Source: Diphasiastrum complanatum (Eukaryota > Streptophyta > Lycopodiopsida > Lycopodiales > Lycopodiaceae). From it: a DNA stretch of 64,000 bases. The position numbers and the translations under genes are program-made. Shown here piece by piece: positions 45,138 through 56,701 of the stretch. The DNA lies in assembly GCA_029204225.1 (NCBI GenBank), contig CM055094.1:71482378-71546377 (forward strand), read 5' to 3'. The stretch's first letter is position 1, and every line of letters begins with the position of its first letter. A model generated the notes under the pieces. It had not been told where the DNA came from, did no database searches, and saw nothing but the letters and a program-made list of their open reading frames with translations.

Positions 45138-45643
45138 ATGGCAAAACTTTGCACAAGGTTAGCATGTTCATTTAGCAAACCATTCAACATAACTTGGACT
45201 ATTTCACCATCTTTTATGTTCTCATCAATGCATGCTAAATCATCACTTAGGGACTTAACTCTCAAGATAAATGCATGAGCACTTTCACCCTCTCTTTGCC
45301 TACTAGAAAATATTTGTCTCCTTAGGGTCAATACCCTAGATGTGGACTTTGATTCAAAGAGCTTCTTTAAGGCATTCCATGCCTCACTTGCACTTTGACA
45401 CTTTCCAACTTCCTTGAGAAGTTCATTTGTAACATTCATTTTAATGATATGAAGAGCCCTTTTGGCCTTCTTATCAAACCTTTGTTGCTCTTGAAGTGTG
45501 AGAGGTCTCTCTTCAATTTCTGCAACTATGTCCATGAGTTCATTCAACTCAAGTAAGGACTCCATCCTCACTTTCCAAGTAGAGTAGTTTGATGAACTCA
45601 ACCTTTCACTAGACTCTAGCATGATCCCACCATTGGAAGCCAT
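45138..45643 (-). pseudogene. Copia-3 gag, 3' truncated
   Basis: Begins MASNGGIMLESSERLSSSNY at 45643 and is open for about 168 residues that align with Gag of Copia-1 and Copia-2 (YSTWKVRMESLLELNELMDI, ESKSTSRVLTLRRQIFSS, SFAIQ). After that the frame continues into unrelated repeat-C sequence and stops at 45041. No zinc knuckle remains. Confidence 0.95.
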
Positions 45644-45839
45644 GATTCTAATGTTTCTTCAACTTTTAGGTTCTGTCCTAAAGCACTTAGCACTCACTTT
45701 TCTCTCAACAAATGATAGATAAAGAGATCTATGAAGATTTAGGACCCTAAAACACTTCTATCTTGAACCTAGATGGTTTCCAAGCATAGAAAGGAAGATT
45801 GAAACACATGCAACACTTTGCACACACTAAGAATGGATT

Positions 45840-46345
45840 ACAAAATCAAACCAACCTGAACACACTCTTGCTTAAGCTCTCAAACTTTCTAGCAAGTGAC
45901 CAAATCAAGTTATGGTGTGAAGAGTTACTTGCATTCTTAGAAAATACCCAAAACTAGGATGCCAAGATTACCTAGTAATGAACAAACTTGATCAACATAT
46001 GATCAACACACTAAGATATTGATTCAACCTGTAAAACCACATGTAAACCACACTTCTAAAAGTTTATAAACTCCAGCAAGTGATAAATACAAGATTTAGA
46101 GGTGAATGAATGAGCACACTTAGTGAATCACAAGACTAGCTTCACTATCTTGTCAAATCTTGGTGTTTAGATGTAGATCTAAGATCACTTCACATGAGAA
46201 TGTTCCTCAACCTGTTAAGAACCTGAAAACACACTTGCATGATGGTTAACACCTTCCAGCAAATGCTCCAATCAAATTACATAAGGAGAGTTACTTACAT
46301 GCTCAACAAAGTACACCAAAATTTATGCCAAAATTGATGACAATC
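45840..46345 (-). repeat. degenerate tandem array in Copia-3 leader, about 183-bp unit
   Basis: Three diverged units anchored on AGCAAGTG/AGCAAATG at 45891, 46075 and 46258 (spacings 184 and 183 bp), each preceded by CAACCTG and an ACAC.CTT block. The neighbouring region 46440-46510 holds shorter CATCCACTTAAGGAGA duplications. Confidence 0.65.
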
Positions 46346-46803
46346 TTTACAATATGCTCTTCACAATGGAGCTTACAATATGTTCACCCAAAAAAGGGGA
46401 TCTTTCATCCAAATGGGAGCTTTGCTCAGCCTTTAGGAGAATTACAACTCACTCAAAAGAGCATTTGTCATCCACTTAAGGAGAAGTTTCATCCACTTAA
46501 GGAGAGTGTTCATCCAAGAATGGAGATTGTCAACAATAGGATTGAAAAGAACATTGTTAGTATTGAATATGCACAAGCCTCACAATCACAAATGATTAGG
46601 TGTTATGATCTGATCCAAAATAGTTTCTTTTCAGCCTCTGATCTTCAATAGACCTGAAATATGCTTTTGATCCACAAGTTCAACTCACAAAACAAAGGTT
46701 AGTAAGATTTGATCAACAAAGCAATGCAAAATCATGCTAGAACTTGATCAAACATCCAAATATCACCAAAAATGGAATACGTACTGTAAATAGAAGCCAA
46801 CCA

Positions 46804-46815
46804 GCTCTGATACCA
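46804..46815 (-). promoter_or_regulatory. primer-binding site of Copia-3
   Basis: TGGTATCAGAGC on the minus strand next to the LTR. Confidence 0.9.
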
Positions 46816-47422
46816 TGTGAAAAATACAGATCCTAAGTGGATCTAAACTCCAAGATCATTGGCTTGAATGCTTGCACTCCAAACTACATAAGCTAGGAAT
46901 TGGCAACACATTCTATGCTACTTCCATAAACATCAAGTGCGGCCCAAAATAGCATTATACAGTCCATAATACATCAGCCTACCACTTTTGGAAAGCACCT
47001 AAGATCATACACAATAGCTTGAAGACAATACACACAACAATGCTCTCAATGGAGGAAGAAACAATGACAATGATCTATTGATCTCAATGAAGCATACAAA
47101 AGGTTTCTCCAACCTGTTCTCCACGACTTCCCTACTATTTATGGATGAGGAAGATGACTCTCTCTCCTCTCTCTAGAAGGTACTTGACCCTAGATATTCC
47201 CTATATAGGAAAAATAGCAAAAAATGGCTTATATGACCAAAATACATCAAAATGGTCTCATTTTGAAGGGTATGAAGTTTGACACTTCATCATACTGAAA
47301 AAATACAGTAAATAAAAACATTGTGGCCTGGTTCACACGTGTGAAACTCCAGAACCAAAACTATTTACAATTTTAGCCAATTTAGGCCTCAAACTAGCTA
47401 GGAAATGTTGACAATTTTCACA
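46816..47422 (-). repeat. 5' LTR of Copia-3
   Basis: 607 bp, TG...CA ends in element orientation. A CTATATAGG TATA-like site is near 47198-47207. Confidence 0.85.
47332..47345. promoter_or_regulatory. 14-bp G-box palindrome in Copia-3 LTR
   Basis: TTCACACGTGTGAA, identical to that of Copia-2, but located about 78 bp from the LTR start and upstream of the TATA-like site, unlike in Copia-1 and Copia-2. Confidence 0.6.
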
Positions 47423-47429
47423 CTCATCA

Positions 47430-47694
47430 ATGTAGAAAAATCAGCATCTACACACAAAATGAGATGCAAACTCTAATAGAACTTGATCAAACATGAATCA
47501 AAAGATAAAGTACTGTTGCTGTCCATACAAAACTAGCAAGCTATTGTATTTCACATGTGTGGATCCAAAAATAGCAAATATAGATCATTCTACACCTAGA
47601 ATTGCATGCAATCACAAGTATAGTGCACCAATGGATAGTAGAACCCATGTATAAGCATGAAATGAGATAGAGAAGAGATAAGATATGTCTCTCC
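47430..47694 (-). repeat. stray fragment of a Copia-1 LTR
   Basis: Matches the Copia-1 LTR (ATCAGCATCTACA.ACAAAA onward), including the G-box site mutated to CACATGTGTGG at 47552-47562. It joins Copia-3 on one side and repeat B2 on the other. Confidence 0.8.
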
Positions 47695-48101
47695 ACTCAG
47701 GATAGTTTGGGGCCAAGCAAAATAAAATACCATTTGTCATTAGCTCAAATGTTACAAATAGATGTTTATCACCGAAAAACCTGATTTGCAAGATTGTGGG
47801 CTATCAGCTCAATGCTACAAGCAAGACTCTATCCATCAAGCACCTATTTGCTTTATTGCATGCCACCATTAGCTCATTGTTACAAACAAGGGTTTATCTA
47901 CAAACACTAAATTGCAACTTTTTTTACTTTATCTGAATTCAATCTCACTATGAAGATTTACACCTTTTGAATACTCAAATGACATATCTCATCCCCGGAA
48001 TTTGGTGATTGAATGCAGGCTTATGCTTCAGAAATTTGCAATCGTGAGTATCAATCTTTCATTTTATATGTGGTGAGTATTGTATGGCTCTCCCCTCCCC
48101 C

Positions 48102-48181
<80 letters not shown>

Positions 48182-48880
48182 AATCACCAACCAAAACCTC
48201 ATACCACTGTCATCTGATAACTAGAATAAACATAGGATTAAAGCTTACACGTAACTATCACGAGTTTTAAAAGACAGTATAGGAAAATAACAAGAATCCT
48301 CTTCAACATGTCTCTACAATCAAAATTCTTTACTACTCATGACAAACATAAAAGTATGATATTTTTTATTTTTCCTACCACCACAGTAGTTCAATTAATC
48401 TCTATTTACTTTTCAACCCCCATTTTGACAAGCTTCTTTGGTTCCTCAATGGAAATGATGATTTTAGAAGCCAATAGACACTACACTATTAAGAGCTAAT
48501 GACTTTACATGGTACATGTGTTCGAGAGGGTCAATATCTTCTTCTTGAGTTTTTCCATCTCGAGAAGATAAAGAGACAATCTGATTTGCCTTGAGCAATA
48601 TTATGTTAGAACTAACTTTTTGATAGCAAACAAACGGTATCTTTTACAAACTTTTTGAAAATGCATTCAAGGTTGTGCTCACCAATTTTCTTTAGTGCAT
48701 GCAAAAGCTTACACACGTGTACACTGTACACGAGCAACAGAAGGTTTTTCTCCAGTCAAAACTTTTTCAGGAGCTTTTTTCTAAACATTTATAACTGTCA
48801 TATTGTCAGCCCCATGTCTCAAAGTTTGAATTTATCCATTACCTTTGCTTGCTGCACACAAACACAAGAATGTCAAGGCT
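47695..48880. repeat. repeat B, copy 2
   Basis: Matches 8155-9340. At 48881 the sequence jumps back to the start of the unit, giving a tandem B2-B3 arrangement. Confidence 0.9.
48097..48179. repeat. compound C / CT / TA microsatellite
   Basis: Homologous to 8548-8638, with a longer C run and shorter TA run. Confidence 0.95.
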
Positions 48881-48903
48881 GCCCACACCATGAATGATTA
48901 CAC

Positions 48904-48909
<6 letters not shown>

Positions 48910-48973
<64 letters not shown>
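48910..48973. repeat. GA microsatellite
   Basis: 64 bp of GA, homologous to 7913-7946. Confidence 0.95.
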
Positions 48974-48974
<1 letters not shown>

Positions 48975-49537
48975 AATGAAATCATTGCATTAGTGTATGT
49001 TGTTAGTGAAATCTTATGTACAACAAGTTCCTACTGTATATGTGCAACAATTTACTTACACTAGCATCATAATGTACATTATGTCTATCTTAATAAGATA
49101 GCCAAGTTTGGAGCAAGAATTTCCCTTTTCCACAACAAATTAAAACTTGAGCTTGGTTGGGTCTTTGTACTACATGTACAACTCAGGATAGTTTGGGGCC
49201 AAGCAAAATAAAATACCATTTGTCATTAGCTCAAATGTTACAAATAGATGTTTATCACCTAAAAACCTGATTTGTAAGATTGTGGGCTATCAGCTCAATG
49301 TTACAAGCAAGACTCTATCCATCAAACACCTATTTGCTTTATTGCATGCCACCATCAGCTCGTTGTTACAAACAAGGGTTTATCTACAAACACTAAATTG
49401 CAACTTTTTTTACTTTATCTGAATTCAATCTCACTATGAAGGTTACACCTTTTGAATACTCAAATGACATATCTCATCCCGTGAATTTGGTGATTGAATG
49501 CAGGCTTATGCTGGTGATTGAATACTCAAATGACGTA

Positions 49538-49582
<45 letters not shown>
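49538..49582. repeat. CT / TA microsatellite
   Basis: Shorter relative of the tracts at 8548 and 48097, without the C run. Confidence 0.95.
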
Positions 49583-49714
49583 TGAATCACCAACCAATTC
49601 ACAAATATATGTAAAAACCAACAAAGAATCAAGTTTCCCTTGTGATACTCTAAGATTTCAGATGATAATTTCTTGAAACACGATTCTAGTGGTGGTTTTC
49701 AGATGGAAGGTATG

Positions 49715-49719
49715 GGTGC
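49715..49719. repeat. target site duplication of chromovirus, left
   Basis: GGTGC, repeated at 55910-55914; single in the empty site at 9456-9460. Confidence 0.9.
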
Positions 49720-50580
49720 TGTTGCGCCGGCACCTCAAAGGGCGCTGGGACTTGAGCGGTTTCCCCAACACGCGCTTAAGTCTAACATTCATCCATCATG
49801 CACTTACATAAAAGCCAACTCAGAAACGTAACAAGCTTAACCATTCAGACTTAAGAAAACTGGAATCCCAACCAACCCGAAAGCCAACTCAGAATCCGTC
49901 CCCAAAAGGTAACCAAAGGCAAAGACAAGCCACGCATGAAATCCAAGGCATAGTGGTCGCCAAACTGACCAATTGGCATAGCGGCAAGCCCCATGTCAAT
50001 GACAGGGACCCTTAGGCGCCAGCGACGCAAAAAGGTTGTAGTAAGGGTCCTTCCACTTGGACCAGTCCCGGAGGCGAAACCGAAATGGTAATCATCCCCA
50101 AGGATCAACTTTATTAGATTTGGAAGAGGTTACATTCATACATAGACTGACCGGTCTCAGGGCCACCAACACGTGCTGGGCATTGTGCCTGGCTCGTGCT
50201 GGTAGAGGGAGCTGAGACCTGGCGACTGGATTCCTGGCGCTGGTTGAGCTGCCCAAGTTTCTGTCCGCCGGACTCCCCCTATAGTTCTGTTGTGATTCGG
50301 CGCACCCCCTCTGTTCTGAAACATAGTGCTTTCTGGTAAAGCACGCTTTTTGGGACTTAGTTTTTATTTTGCTGATTAAGCCTGGCAAGCCTGGCAGAAT
50401 CAGTCTGGCTCCCGGACATGGGTCCCGGGAGCCATTCCGATGGCAGAATCAACTTGCTTCCTGACTAGGCCATGACTCGAGCTCCAGAGCTAGCTCATGA
50501 CTTGTGACTACTTGACTGGCTCACCACAGGTCGGAGGCTCAGTCCTTGACGTTCTAACTTGCTCTGGGACTTTAGGGAGT
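49720..50580 (-). repeat. 3' LTR of chromovirus (57 bp truncated)
   Basis: 861 bp, starts TGTTGCGCCGG on the plus strand; similarity to the other LTR stops at GGGAGT. Confidence 0.93.
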
Positions 50581-50793
50581 CCTCATCAGGGCCAAACTAG
50601 ACCTAGGACGTATGGCATGGGCTTAATTCACCGGCCTTAGCAACTTTGAATTACAAAATACATTGGCAGTAGCACAGGAAAAGTGTAGATAAAGTTCACT
50701 TACGTAAAACCTGTGTAAAGCTGCAAGTGATTTATTGGCAAACTTAAGAAAAATACCGGAAAGTTCCTTGAACTTCAGAATGGCCATGAATGT
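50581..50793 (-). other. spacer between chromovirus frame and 3' LTR
   Basis: 213 bp without similarity to the other LTR. No purine-rich tract sits at the LTR edge. Confidence 0.6.
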
Positions 50794-53700
50794 TTATGTA
50801 AGAGGCATGCCGCCAGGTAGTGCTTTGTGTGCCGATCTGGAAAAACGGCTATTGCGTTGGTTCTTCTGCAGATAATCTGCTAGTACTTCAGGGGCTCCCT
50901 CCTTAAGTTTGTCTTCGTACTCCCAAGAAGCCTCAATAAGTGGAGCCCGTAGCCACTTCACTAGATATTCACGTTGAACGCCAGTTCGCTTTCTATGTGT
51001 CAATATTTGTTCTGGTACAAGCTGTCTCTTCGTATCATCAAGTGTCGTTGGTGGGTGACGGAGTTCGTGTTGCCGATCAAATCGCTCATCTGGTTTGTAC
51101 CGTTTGAGTAATGAGATATGAAACACATTGTGTATATCCAAGCTGGATGGCAACGCTAATCGATAAGCCACTGGGTTGATCTTCTTGGTGACGTAATATG
51201 GTCCCGCATAAGGTCGAGCAAACTTATGAGAAAAACCTTTTGGTAGCGCAATGTTCTTTGTGTTCAGCCATACTTGATCACCTTCCTCAAATTCCAGTTC
51301 TCGTCGATGTGGGTTTACGTCAGCTGCCATACTCCTTTGTGACTGCTCTAAAAACGCCTTCACCTCGGTCAGCTTTGTGTGCCACTCATTGATGAATTCC
51401 TCTACAGTGGGTGCTGGTGTTTCCTGCACGCCTGTAAGAAAAGAGCTTGGAACAATCGGTAGCCGACCATTGCTTATCTCGAAGGGTGCCCTTCCAGTAG
51501 ATCTGTTCACTTGGTTGTTATGTGCAAACTCGAGAATATCCAAGTAGTTGACCCAATCGGATTGGTCCCAAGCGACATAATTTCGTAAATATTGTTCAAT
51601 CTGTCGATTGACTCGCTCCATTTGCCCATCTGTCTGAGGATGATATGCAGTACTGAAATTCAATCCGATTCCCACGAGGCGAAATAGACAAGTCCAAAAC
51701 TTTCCGACGAACTTGGTGTCTCGGTCAGAAATAATCGTTCTAGGCAGGCCGTGGTATTTGAAAACACATTTGAAAAATAACCTTGCCACTTCTTGAGCTG
51801 TCACTGAACTTTTAGTTGGTACTAGATGAACTTGCTTTGAAAAGCGGTCAACCACCACATAAATTGAGTCGAATCCTTGGCACCGTGGTAGTTGAACAAT
51901 AAAATCCATGCTCACCGAATCCCATGGGTATGCTGGTACCGGTAATGGTTGGAGTAGTCCAGCCGGAGCTAGCGGTTCCACCTTCACTTGTTGACATGTC
52001 GGGCATGTTTGTACATAGGATTCAACGTCTGCCCACATACTTGGCCAATAGAAGCCTCTTTTGAGAAGTTCATACATGCGATTCACCCCTGGATGCCCGA
52101 TGGCTAGTACGTCATGATGTTCTCGCAAGACTTTCTTCCTCAGGTTGATGTTGTCTGGGACATATAATCTGCGTTGTTTATAAACAACCATTTTATCTTT
52201 CCAAGTGAAATGTTTATGAGGCTTTCCCAGCTGGAATTCGATCATTAAGTCCTTCGCCAACGCATCTACACCATAATTCTCTCTGATTTCTTGGAGTAGG
52301 TCAGTCACCTGAGTTGTCACTGTTGCCATCAAGTGTTCTTGTCTACTTAGTGCGTCCGCCACCACATTGTTCTTTCCCGCCGTGTGTAAAATGTCTATAT
52401 TGAATTTTGAGAGAAAGTTTTGCCATCGCATTTGCTTTGGCGTGAGCATACCTTGGGATGAGAAGTACTTGAGTGATACATTATCAGTGAACGCCTTAAA
52501 GGGTTTTCCTGCCACATAATGTCTCCAATGCTCCACTGCTTGGACTACTGCGAGCATTTCTTTTTCATGAGTTGGCCATCGTCGCTCTACATCACTCAAT
52601 TTCTTTGAAAAATATGCAACAGGTTTTCCGTCTTGCATCAGCACGGCCCCAATAGCAAAGTTCGACGCATCTGTATGTATTTCAAAAGGTTTGCTAAAGT
52701 CCGGTAAGGCAAGGATGGGTTCTTGAGTGATCCATCGTTTTAGTTCTTGGAACGCTGCTTCACATTCCGGTGTCCATGTCATCTTCAGATGAGTCTTGGT
52801 CTGCTCCAACAGTGGTGCCACAATTTTGCTAAATGCCTCAATGAATCTCCTGTAAAAGTTACATAAGCCCACAAAGGATTTGATGCCATGAACGGTTTTA
52901 GGTGCTAGCCAATCCAAGATAGCCTTGATCTTCTTAGGATCCATTCGAATCCGTCCGTGGCCTATAACATGTCCAAGGAAGTCAACTTCCTCCACCACAA
53001 ACTCACATATCTCTCTTTTCGTGAACAAGCAGTTCCTCCTCAGTCGTTGGAGAACTGTCCTTAAATGTTGAATGTGATCTTTAAGGTTCCGGCTAAATAC
53101 TAATATGTCATCAATGTACACAATGACGAATTCATCCAGGCAGTCTTGAAATATATTGTTCATCAACGTGCAAAAAGTGGCTGGTGCGTTTGTTAGACCG
53201 AATGGCATCACTAGGAAATCTTGACTTCCGTACCGCGTTCGAAACGCCGTTTTGTGCTCATCACCTTTAGCTATTCGAATTTGATGATATCCAGATCTGA
53301 GATCTATTTGGCTAAAGTATTTGGCATGTTTGAGTTGGTCGAATAGGTCATCAATTCTAGGCATGGGGTACTTGTTCTTGATGGTACTCTTGTTAAGCAT
53401 GCGATAATCCACACACATTCGAAGAGTTTTGTCTGCCTTTTCCACGAACAACACTGGGGCTCCAAAAGGTGAAGCGCTAGGTCTAATAAAACCTTTGTCT
53501 ATCAATTCACCAAGTTGTCGTTTCAGTTCCGCCAACTCTTCTTGTGACATTCTGTAGGGTGCTCGTGAAGTTGGCTCTGTTCCTGGTACCAACTCAATTT
53601 TATGGTCCACTGGTCTTCGAGGAGGTAGCTTAGCTGGGAGTTCCTCCGGGAACACATCGCTAAATTCTTCTAACAGATCTGCCACTTCTTCTGGCAAGTT

Positions 53701-54276
53701 TTCTTGTCGCACGCTTTTCCCTTCTGGGACTTCTCGACAGATGCAAAGAAAGCACTTTGACCTTTTCCCTTTCGCCATTCTTTTCATCACTAATGCTGCA
53801 ACCAGATTTTGTTCAATATCGGTATCCTTAGCATTTCCTCCGGGCAGGGCTTTTGTCACGCAGATTTGTCCCTTATAATCCAAGAGGACCAAGTTTGAGC
53901 TCCTACCCAAAACTGCGATACAGTGTTCATTTAACCAAGGGAGGCCCAAAATCACATCAAAGGCATCCATCTCTAAAATCACAAAGCTAAGTTTAGCCTT
54001 CCATCTTCCAATCTGCACCGGGATGTTCAATGTCGCTTTGTCTGCATCTAGTGCTCCCTTCGCTGTTTCTACCTTGAGAGTAGATGTAACATTCCTGGTC
54101 GGCAAGCTGAATTGTTCCACTACGCTCCTTGAGATATAGTTATGTGAAGCTCCGGAGTCGATCATGAAATCTGACTTCCTCCCTGCGATCTTTCCTGATA
54201 AGAATAATAATCTTGAACCAATCTTGGGGGTTGCCCCATGGAAGTTCCTTTCCATACTTGTGCGTCGTCCACTCAT
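50794..54276 (-). CDS. chromovirus Pol polyprotein with chromodomain, 1160 residues
   Basis: Domains in order: retropepsin with [12 protein letters not shown] (D40); reverse transcriptase about 235-440 with [13 protein letters not shown] (D325) and [10 protein letters not shown] (D389, D390); RNase H about 530-645 with D536, E573, D598 and D641; integrase zinc H721/H728/C758/C761; integrase core D791, D851, E887 (35 residues between the last two); GPY-like region about 1010-1060 (YAGPYYV); chromodomain about 1085-1137 ([17 protein letters not shown]). All key catalytic residues are present and there is no internal stop. The start chosen is the first ATG of the frame, only 36 residues before the protease, so Gag is missing rather than fused. 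Chromodomains of this class guide integration to marked chromatin. Activity without Gag from another element is unlikely. Confidence 0.95.
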   Translation of the reverse strand: MSGRRTSMERNFHGATPKIGSRLLFLSGKIAGRKSDFMIDSGASHNYISRSVVEQFSLPTRNVTSTLKVETAKGALDADKATLNIPVQIGRWKAKLSFVILEMDAFDVILGLPWLNEHCIAVLGRSSNLVLLDYKGQICVTKALPGGNAKDTDIEQNLVAALVMKRMAKGKRSKCFLCICREVPEGKSVRQENLPEEVADLLEEFSDVFPEELPAKLPPRRPVDHKIELVPGTEPTSRAPYRMSQEELAELKRQLGELIDKGFIRPSASPFGAPVLFVEKADKTLRMCVDYRMLNKSTIKNKYPMPRIDDLFDQLKHAKYFSQIDLRSGYHQIRIAKGDEHKTAFRTRYGSQDFLVMPFGLTNAPATFCTLMNNIFQDCLDEFVIVYIDDILVFSRNLKDHIQHLRTVLQRLRRNCLFTKREICEFVVEEVDFLGHVIGHGRIRMDPKKIKAILDWLAPKTVHGIKSFVGLCNFYRRFIEAFSKIVAPLLEQTKTHLKMTWTPECEAAFQELKRWITQEPILALPDFSKPFEIHTDASNFAIGAVLMQDGKPVAYFSKKLSDVERRWPTHEKEMLAVVQAVEHWRHYVAGKPFKAFTDNVSLKYFSSQGMLTPKQMRWQNFLSKFNIDILHTAGKNNVVADALSRQEHLMATVTTQVTDLLQEIRENYGVDALAKDLMIEFQLGKPHKHFTWKDKMVVYKQRRLYVPDNINLRKKVLREHHDVLAIGHPGVNRMYELLKRGFYWPSMWADVESYVQTCPTCQQVKVEPLAPAGLLQPLPVPAYPWDSVSMDFIVQLPRCQGFDSIYVVVDRFSKQVHLVPTKSSVTAQEVARLFFKCVFKYHGLPRTIISDRDTKFVGKFWTCLFRLVGIGLNFSTAYHPQTDGQMERVNRQIEQYLRNYVAWDQSDWVNYLDILEFAHNNQVNRSTGRAPFEISNGRLPIVPSSFLTGVQETPAPTVEEFINEWHTKLTEVKAFLEQSQRSMAADVNPHRRELEFEEGDQVWLNTKNIALPKGFSHKFARPYAGPYYVTKKINPVAYRLALPSSLDIHNVFHISLLKRYKPDERFDRQHELRHPPTTLDDTKRQLVPEQILTHRKRTGVQREYLVKWLRAPLIEASWEYEDKLKEGAPEVLADYLQKNQRNSRFSRSAHKALPGGMPLT

Positions 54277-54977
54277 AAATGTAAGCTCCTCTCACAACTC
54301 CCAACTAGATCAGATCACCTGGATCAAAAGAAGTAGTCAGGGATAATTCAGGTCCAGGCAAGCACACCACAAACGAACATACCAACCAAAGCTAAACAGA
54401 GGATCCCTCTCAAGTCACATTCCCCTTGAGACCGGACGTAGGATCTTTGCCTAGCCGCGCCCACACAAATCTATCACAGAATTAGCCCACGGGGAAACAT
54501 CCATCCAACCATCCGTGCTTTCACCATTAAGCAGCACATTGCCTCAGTCACGCCCCACCACTTTTTGGTCGATAGCCCTTATAGCTAAACGATCGGCAGC
54601 TATCCCGCACCGGCAGCTAACCACCCGTGCTTTACACCCGAATTCGAGCAGCATCTCTGTATCAATGGTTAACCCGTACAGTTCGAATATGTCGCCCCGC
54701 ACCCCACAAGGTAAAGACCGTGCTTTCACCTACCTAGGCAGCACTTTGCCTCATTGGTCCTACGTGCAGACAGCACCAGGCCCGAACCGCGAGAACTAAC
54801 CGTGCTTACACCTCGAGGGCAGCACTTTGACTCATCAAGTCCCCCGTTCTGCCGACCACCCCGACCGTGGACGCACCCGTGCTTACACTGTGGGCAGCAC
54901 CTTGCGCAACGGTTGTCCTGACAAATCCCAAAAATGTGGCCATCCCTGTGAGACTTGCGTAGCTGACCGGCTAGTCG
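54277..54977 (-). other. leader of chromovirus, where gag is expected
   Basis: 701 bp with no Gag or zinc-knuckle reading in any minus frame. It contains the tandem array at 54513-54914. Confidence 0.7.
54513..54914 (-). repeat. degenerate tandem array in chromovirus leader
   Basis: Five units, each with CCGTGCTT.CACC followed by GCAGCACTTTGCCTCA-like bases (plus-strand reading), starting at 54513, 54625, 54718, 54800 and 54877. Spacings are 112, 93, 82 and 77 bp. Confidence 0.8.
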
Positions 54978-54989
54978 GCTCTGATACCA
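54978..54989 (-). promoter_or_regulatory. primer-binding site of chromovirus
   Basis: The minus strand TGGTATCAGAGC lies two bases after the LTR end, complementary to initiator-Met tRNA. Confidence 0.9.
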
Positions 54990-54991
54990 CA

Positions 54992-55909
54992 TGTTGCGCC
55001 GGCGCCTCAAAGGGCGCTGAGACTTGAGCGGTTTCCCCAACACGCGCTTAAGTCTAACATTCATCCATCATGCACTTACATAAAAGCCAACTCAGAAACG
55101 CAACAAGCTTAACCATTCAGACTTAAGAAAACTGGAATCCCAACCAACCCGAAAGCCAACTCAGAATCCGTCCCCAAAAGGTAACCAAAGGCAAAGACAA
55201 GCCACACATGAAATCCAAGGCACAGTGGTCACCAAACTGACCAATTGGCATAGCGGCAAGCCCCATGTCGATGACAGGGACCCTTAGGCGCCAGCGACGC
55301 AAAAAGGTTGCAGTAAGGGTCCTTCCACTTGGACCAGTCCCGGAGGCGAAACCGAAATGGTAATCATCCCCAAGGATCAACTTTATTAGATTTGGAAGAG
55401 GTTACATTCATACATAGACTGACCGGTCTCGGGGCCACCAACACGTGCTGGGCATTGTGCCTGGCTCGTGCTGGTAGAGGGAGCTGAGACCTGGCGACTG
55501 GATTCCTGGCGCTGGTTGAGCTGCCCAAGTTTCTGTCTGCCGGACTCCCCCTATAGTTCTGCTGTGATTCGGCGCACCCCCTCTGTTCTGAAGCATAGTG
55601 CTTTCTGGTAAAGCACGCTTTTTGGGACTTAGTTTTTATTTTGCTGATTAAGCCTGGCAAGCCTGGCAGAATCAGTCTGGCTCCCGGACATGGGTCCCGG
55701 GAGCCAATCCGGTGGCAGAATCAACTTGCTTCCTGACTAGGCCATGACTCGAGCTCCAGAGCTAGCTCATGACTTGTGACTACTTGACTGGCTCACCACA
55801 GGTCGGAGGCTCAGTCCTTGACGTTCTAACTTGCTCTGGGACTTTAGGGAGTGTCACCCCTTAAAGTCTTACAGGGCACGTTGGGTGCACCTGAGTCAGC
55901 TTTACAACA
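54992..55909 (-). repeat. 5' LTR of chromovirus
   Basis: 918 bp, TG...CA ends. It gives 98-residue and 85-residue minus frames that also occur in the other LTR and are not genes. Confidence 0.93.
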
Positions 55910-55914
55910 GGTGC
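55910..55914. repeat. target site duplication of chromovirus, right
   Basis: GGTGC, equal to 49715-49719. Confidence 0.9.
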
Positions 55915-56497
55915 TTAAAGTCTCCTATTATGCATGAGAATTAATCTTATACATGGAAAACATGCACATGGTAAATGGTCAAAGCATTAGAGGAGTTTTG
56001 AGCTCCAAAAAGACCCTTTAAGAATCCGTGCAAGATGTAGTTTATATTATTAAAATATTATAGCACTAATACTTTTGACTTGCCATAACTTTTTGATCGT
56101 ATCTCAAAAGTATGTCGTCTAACATATCATTGGAAAGCCCTTGTTGAGCGCTTTCCAATGCACGAAACTGCGATAAATTTGGACTTACCACTAAAAAGTT
56201 ATGCCAATTTTAGTGCAGAATGAAAATGTGGACTCAAAAAGTTACGTTACGTAGATTTCAAATTTGAGTGTCTTGATTGGTCCATGTGTAAGAAAAAATT
56301 GAGAAAAAATATAAAAAGAATCTTTACAAAGGGTCTTTTTTGGATTTAGAACTCCTCTAATGTAGGTTGTAAATCATACTAAATTTTAGATGTTGCAACT
56401 GTTCATAAAAAGCTTACTCTTTTAAATCTGATGTTTTCGGCTTGCTATCAAATATCCTAAGTTGTTCACAAACCCTATTTTTAGCGGTAAGTTTGCT
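55915..56497. repeat. repeat B, copy 3, right part (with MITE-like insert)
   Basis: Resumes the match to B1 at 9461 and continues to about 9658, interrupted only by 55985-56362. Confidence 0.9.
55985..56362. mobile_element. MITE-like element, 378 bp
   Basis: Absent from B1, where 9530 and 9531 are adjacent. Ends are inverted repeats of about 35-40 bp (CATTAGAGGAGTT...AAAGACCCTTT at left; its inverse ending AACTCCTCTAATG at right). An internal 11-bp perfect stem, CATTGGAAAGC/GCTTTCCAATG, is at 56128-56160. No coding capacity. A target duplication is not evident against the empty site, so the transposon superfamily is unclear. Confidence 0.85.
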
Positions 56498-56701
56498 TCC
56501 TTTTCAATAAACATGAATTTGATTCATGTTCAGTATTGGTCCTTAAGGGCAACCGCTGATTTTAGGTAAAAGTTTTGTAATCTAAAGAACCTCTTGTGCT
56601 GCTACTGATTGAGGGTATTGAAAATTAATATTGATGGAATGTCTGCCACTATAGGTTTCCGTACACACTTCCATGTCTTTTCATTTCCGTATATGTTGTT
56701 T

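Larger units (their letters stand above)
45138..47422 (-). mobile_element. Copia-3, truncated LTR retrotransposon
   Basis: Minus-strand element with a 5' LTR (46816-47422), primer-binding site, an unusually long leader (about 1.15 kb) and the first 170 or so codons of gag. Everything after is gone, and the break joins repeat C2 at about 45138. The LTR start TGTGAAAATTGTCAAC resembles Copia-2 (TGTGAAAAATTGTCAAC) but the rest differs, so it is a related subfamily. Confidence 0.9.
48881..49719. repeat. repeat B, copy 3, left part
   Basis: Matches 7885-8654 and then, after an internal deletion of about 680 bp, 9338-9460. It is split by the chromovirus and resumes at 55915. Confidence 0.85.
49720..55909 (-). 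mobile_element. Ty3/gypsy chromovirus, gag-less, minus strand
   Basis: 6190 bp. The 5' LTR is 54992-55909 and the 3' LTR 49720-50580, with a Met-tRNA primer-binding site at 54978-54989, a 701-bp leader, and one open frame with protease to chromodomain at 50794-54276. Target duplication GGTGC; the empty site survives in B1. The LTRs differ at 14 of 861 aligned positions with no indels, so it is older than Copia-2. The 3' LTR lacks the first 57 bases and no polypurine tract is visible, so it would not replicate normally. No gag is found. Confidence 0.95.

Noticed and set aside
46325-46651. 108-residue plus frame with repeated HPLKE
   Set aside because: It lies antisense in the Copia-3 leader and is produced by short direct repeats.
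50092-50388. 98-residue minus frame, repeated at 55364-55660
   Set aside because: Both lie inside the chromovirus LTRs; duplication is explained by the LTR pair.
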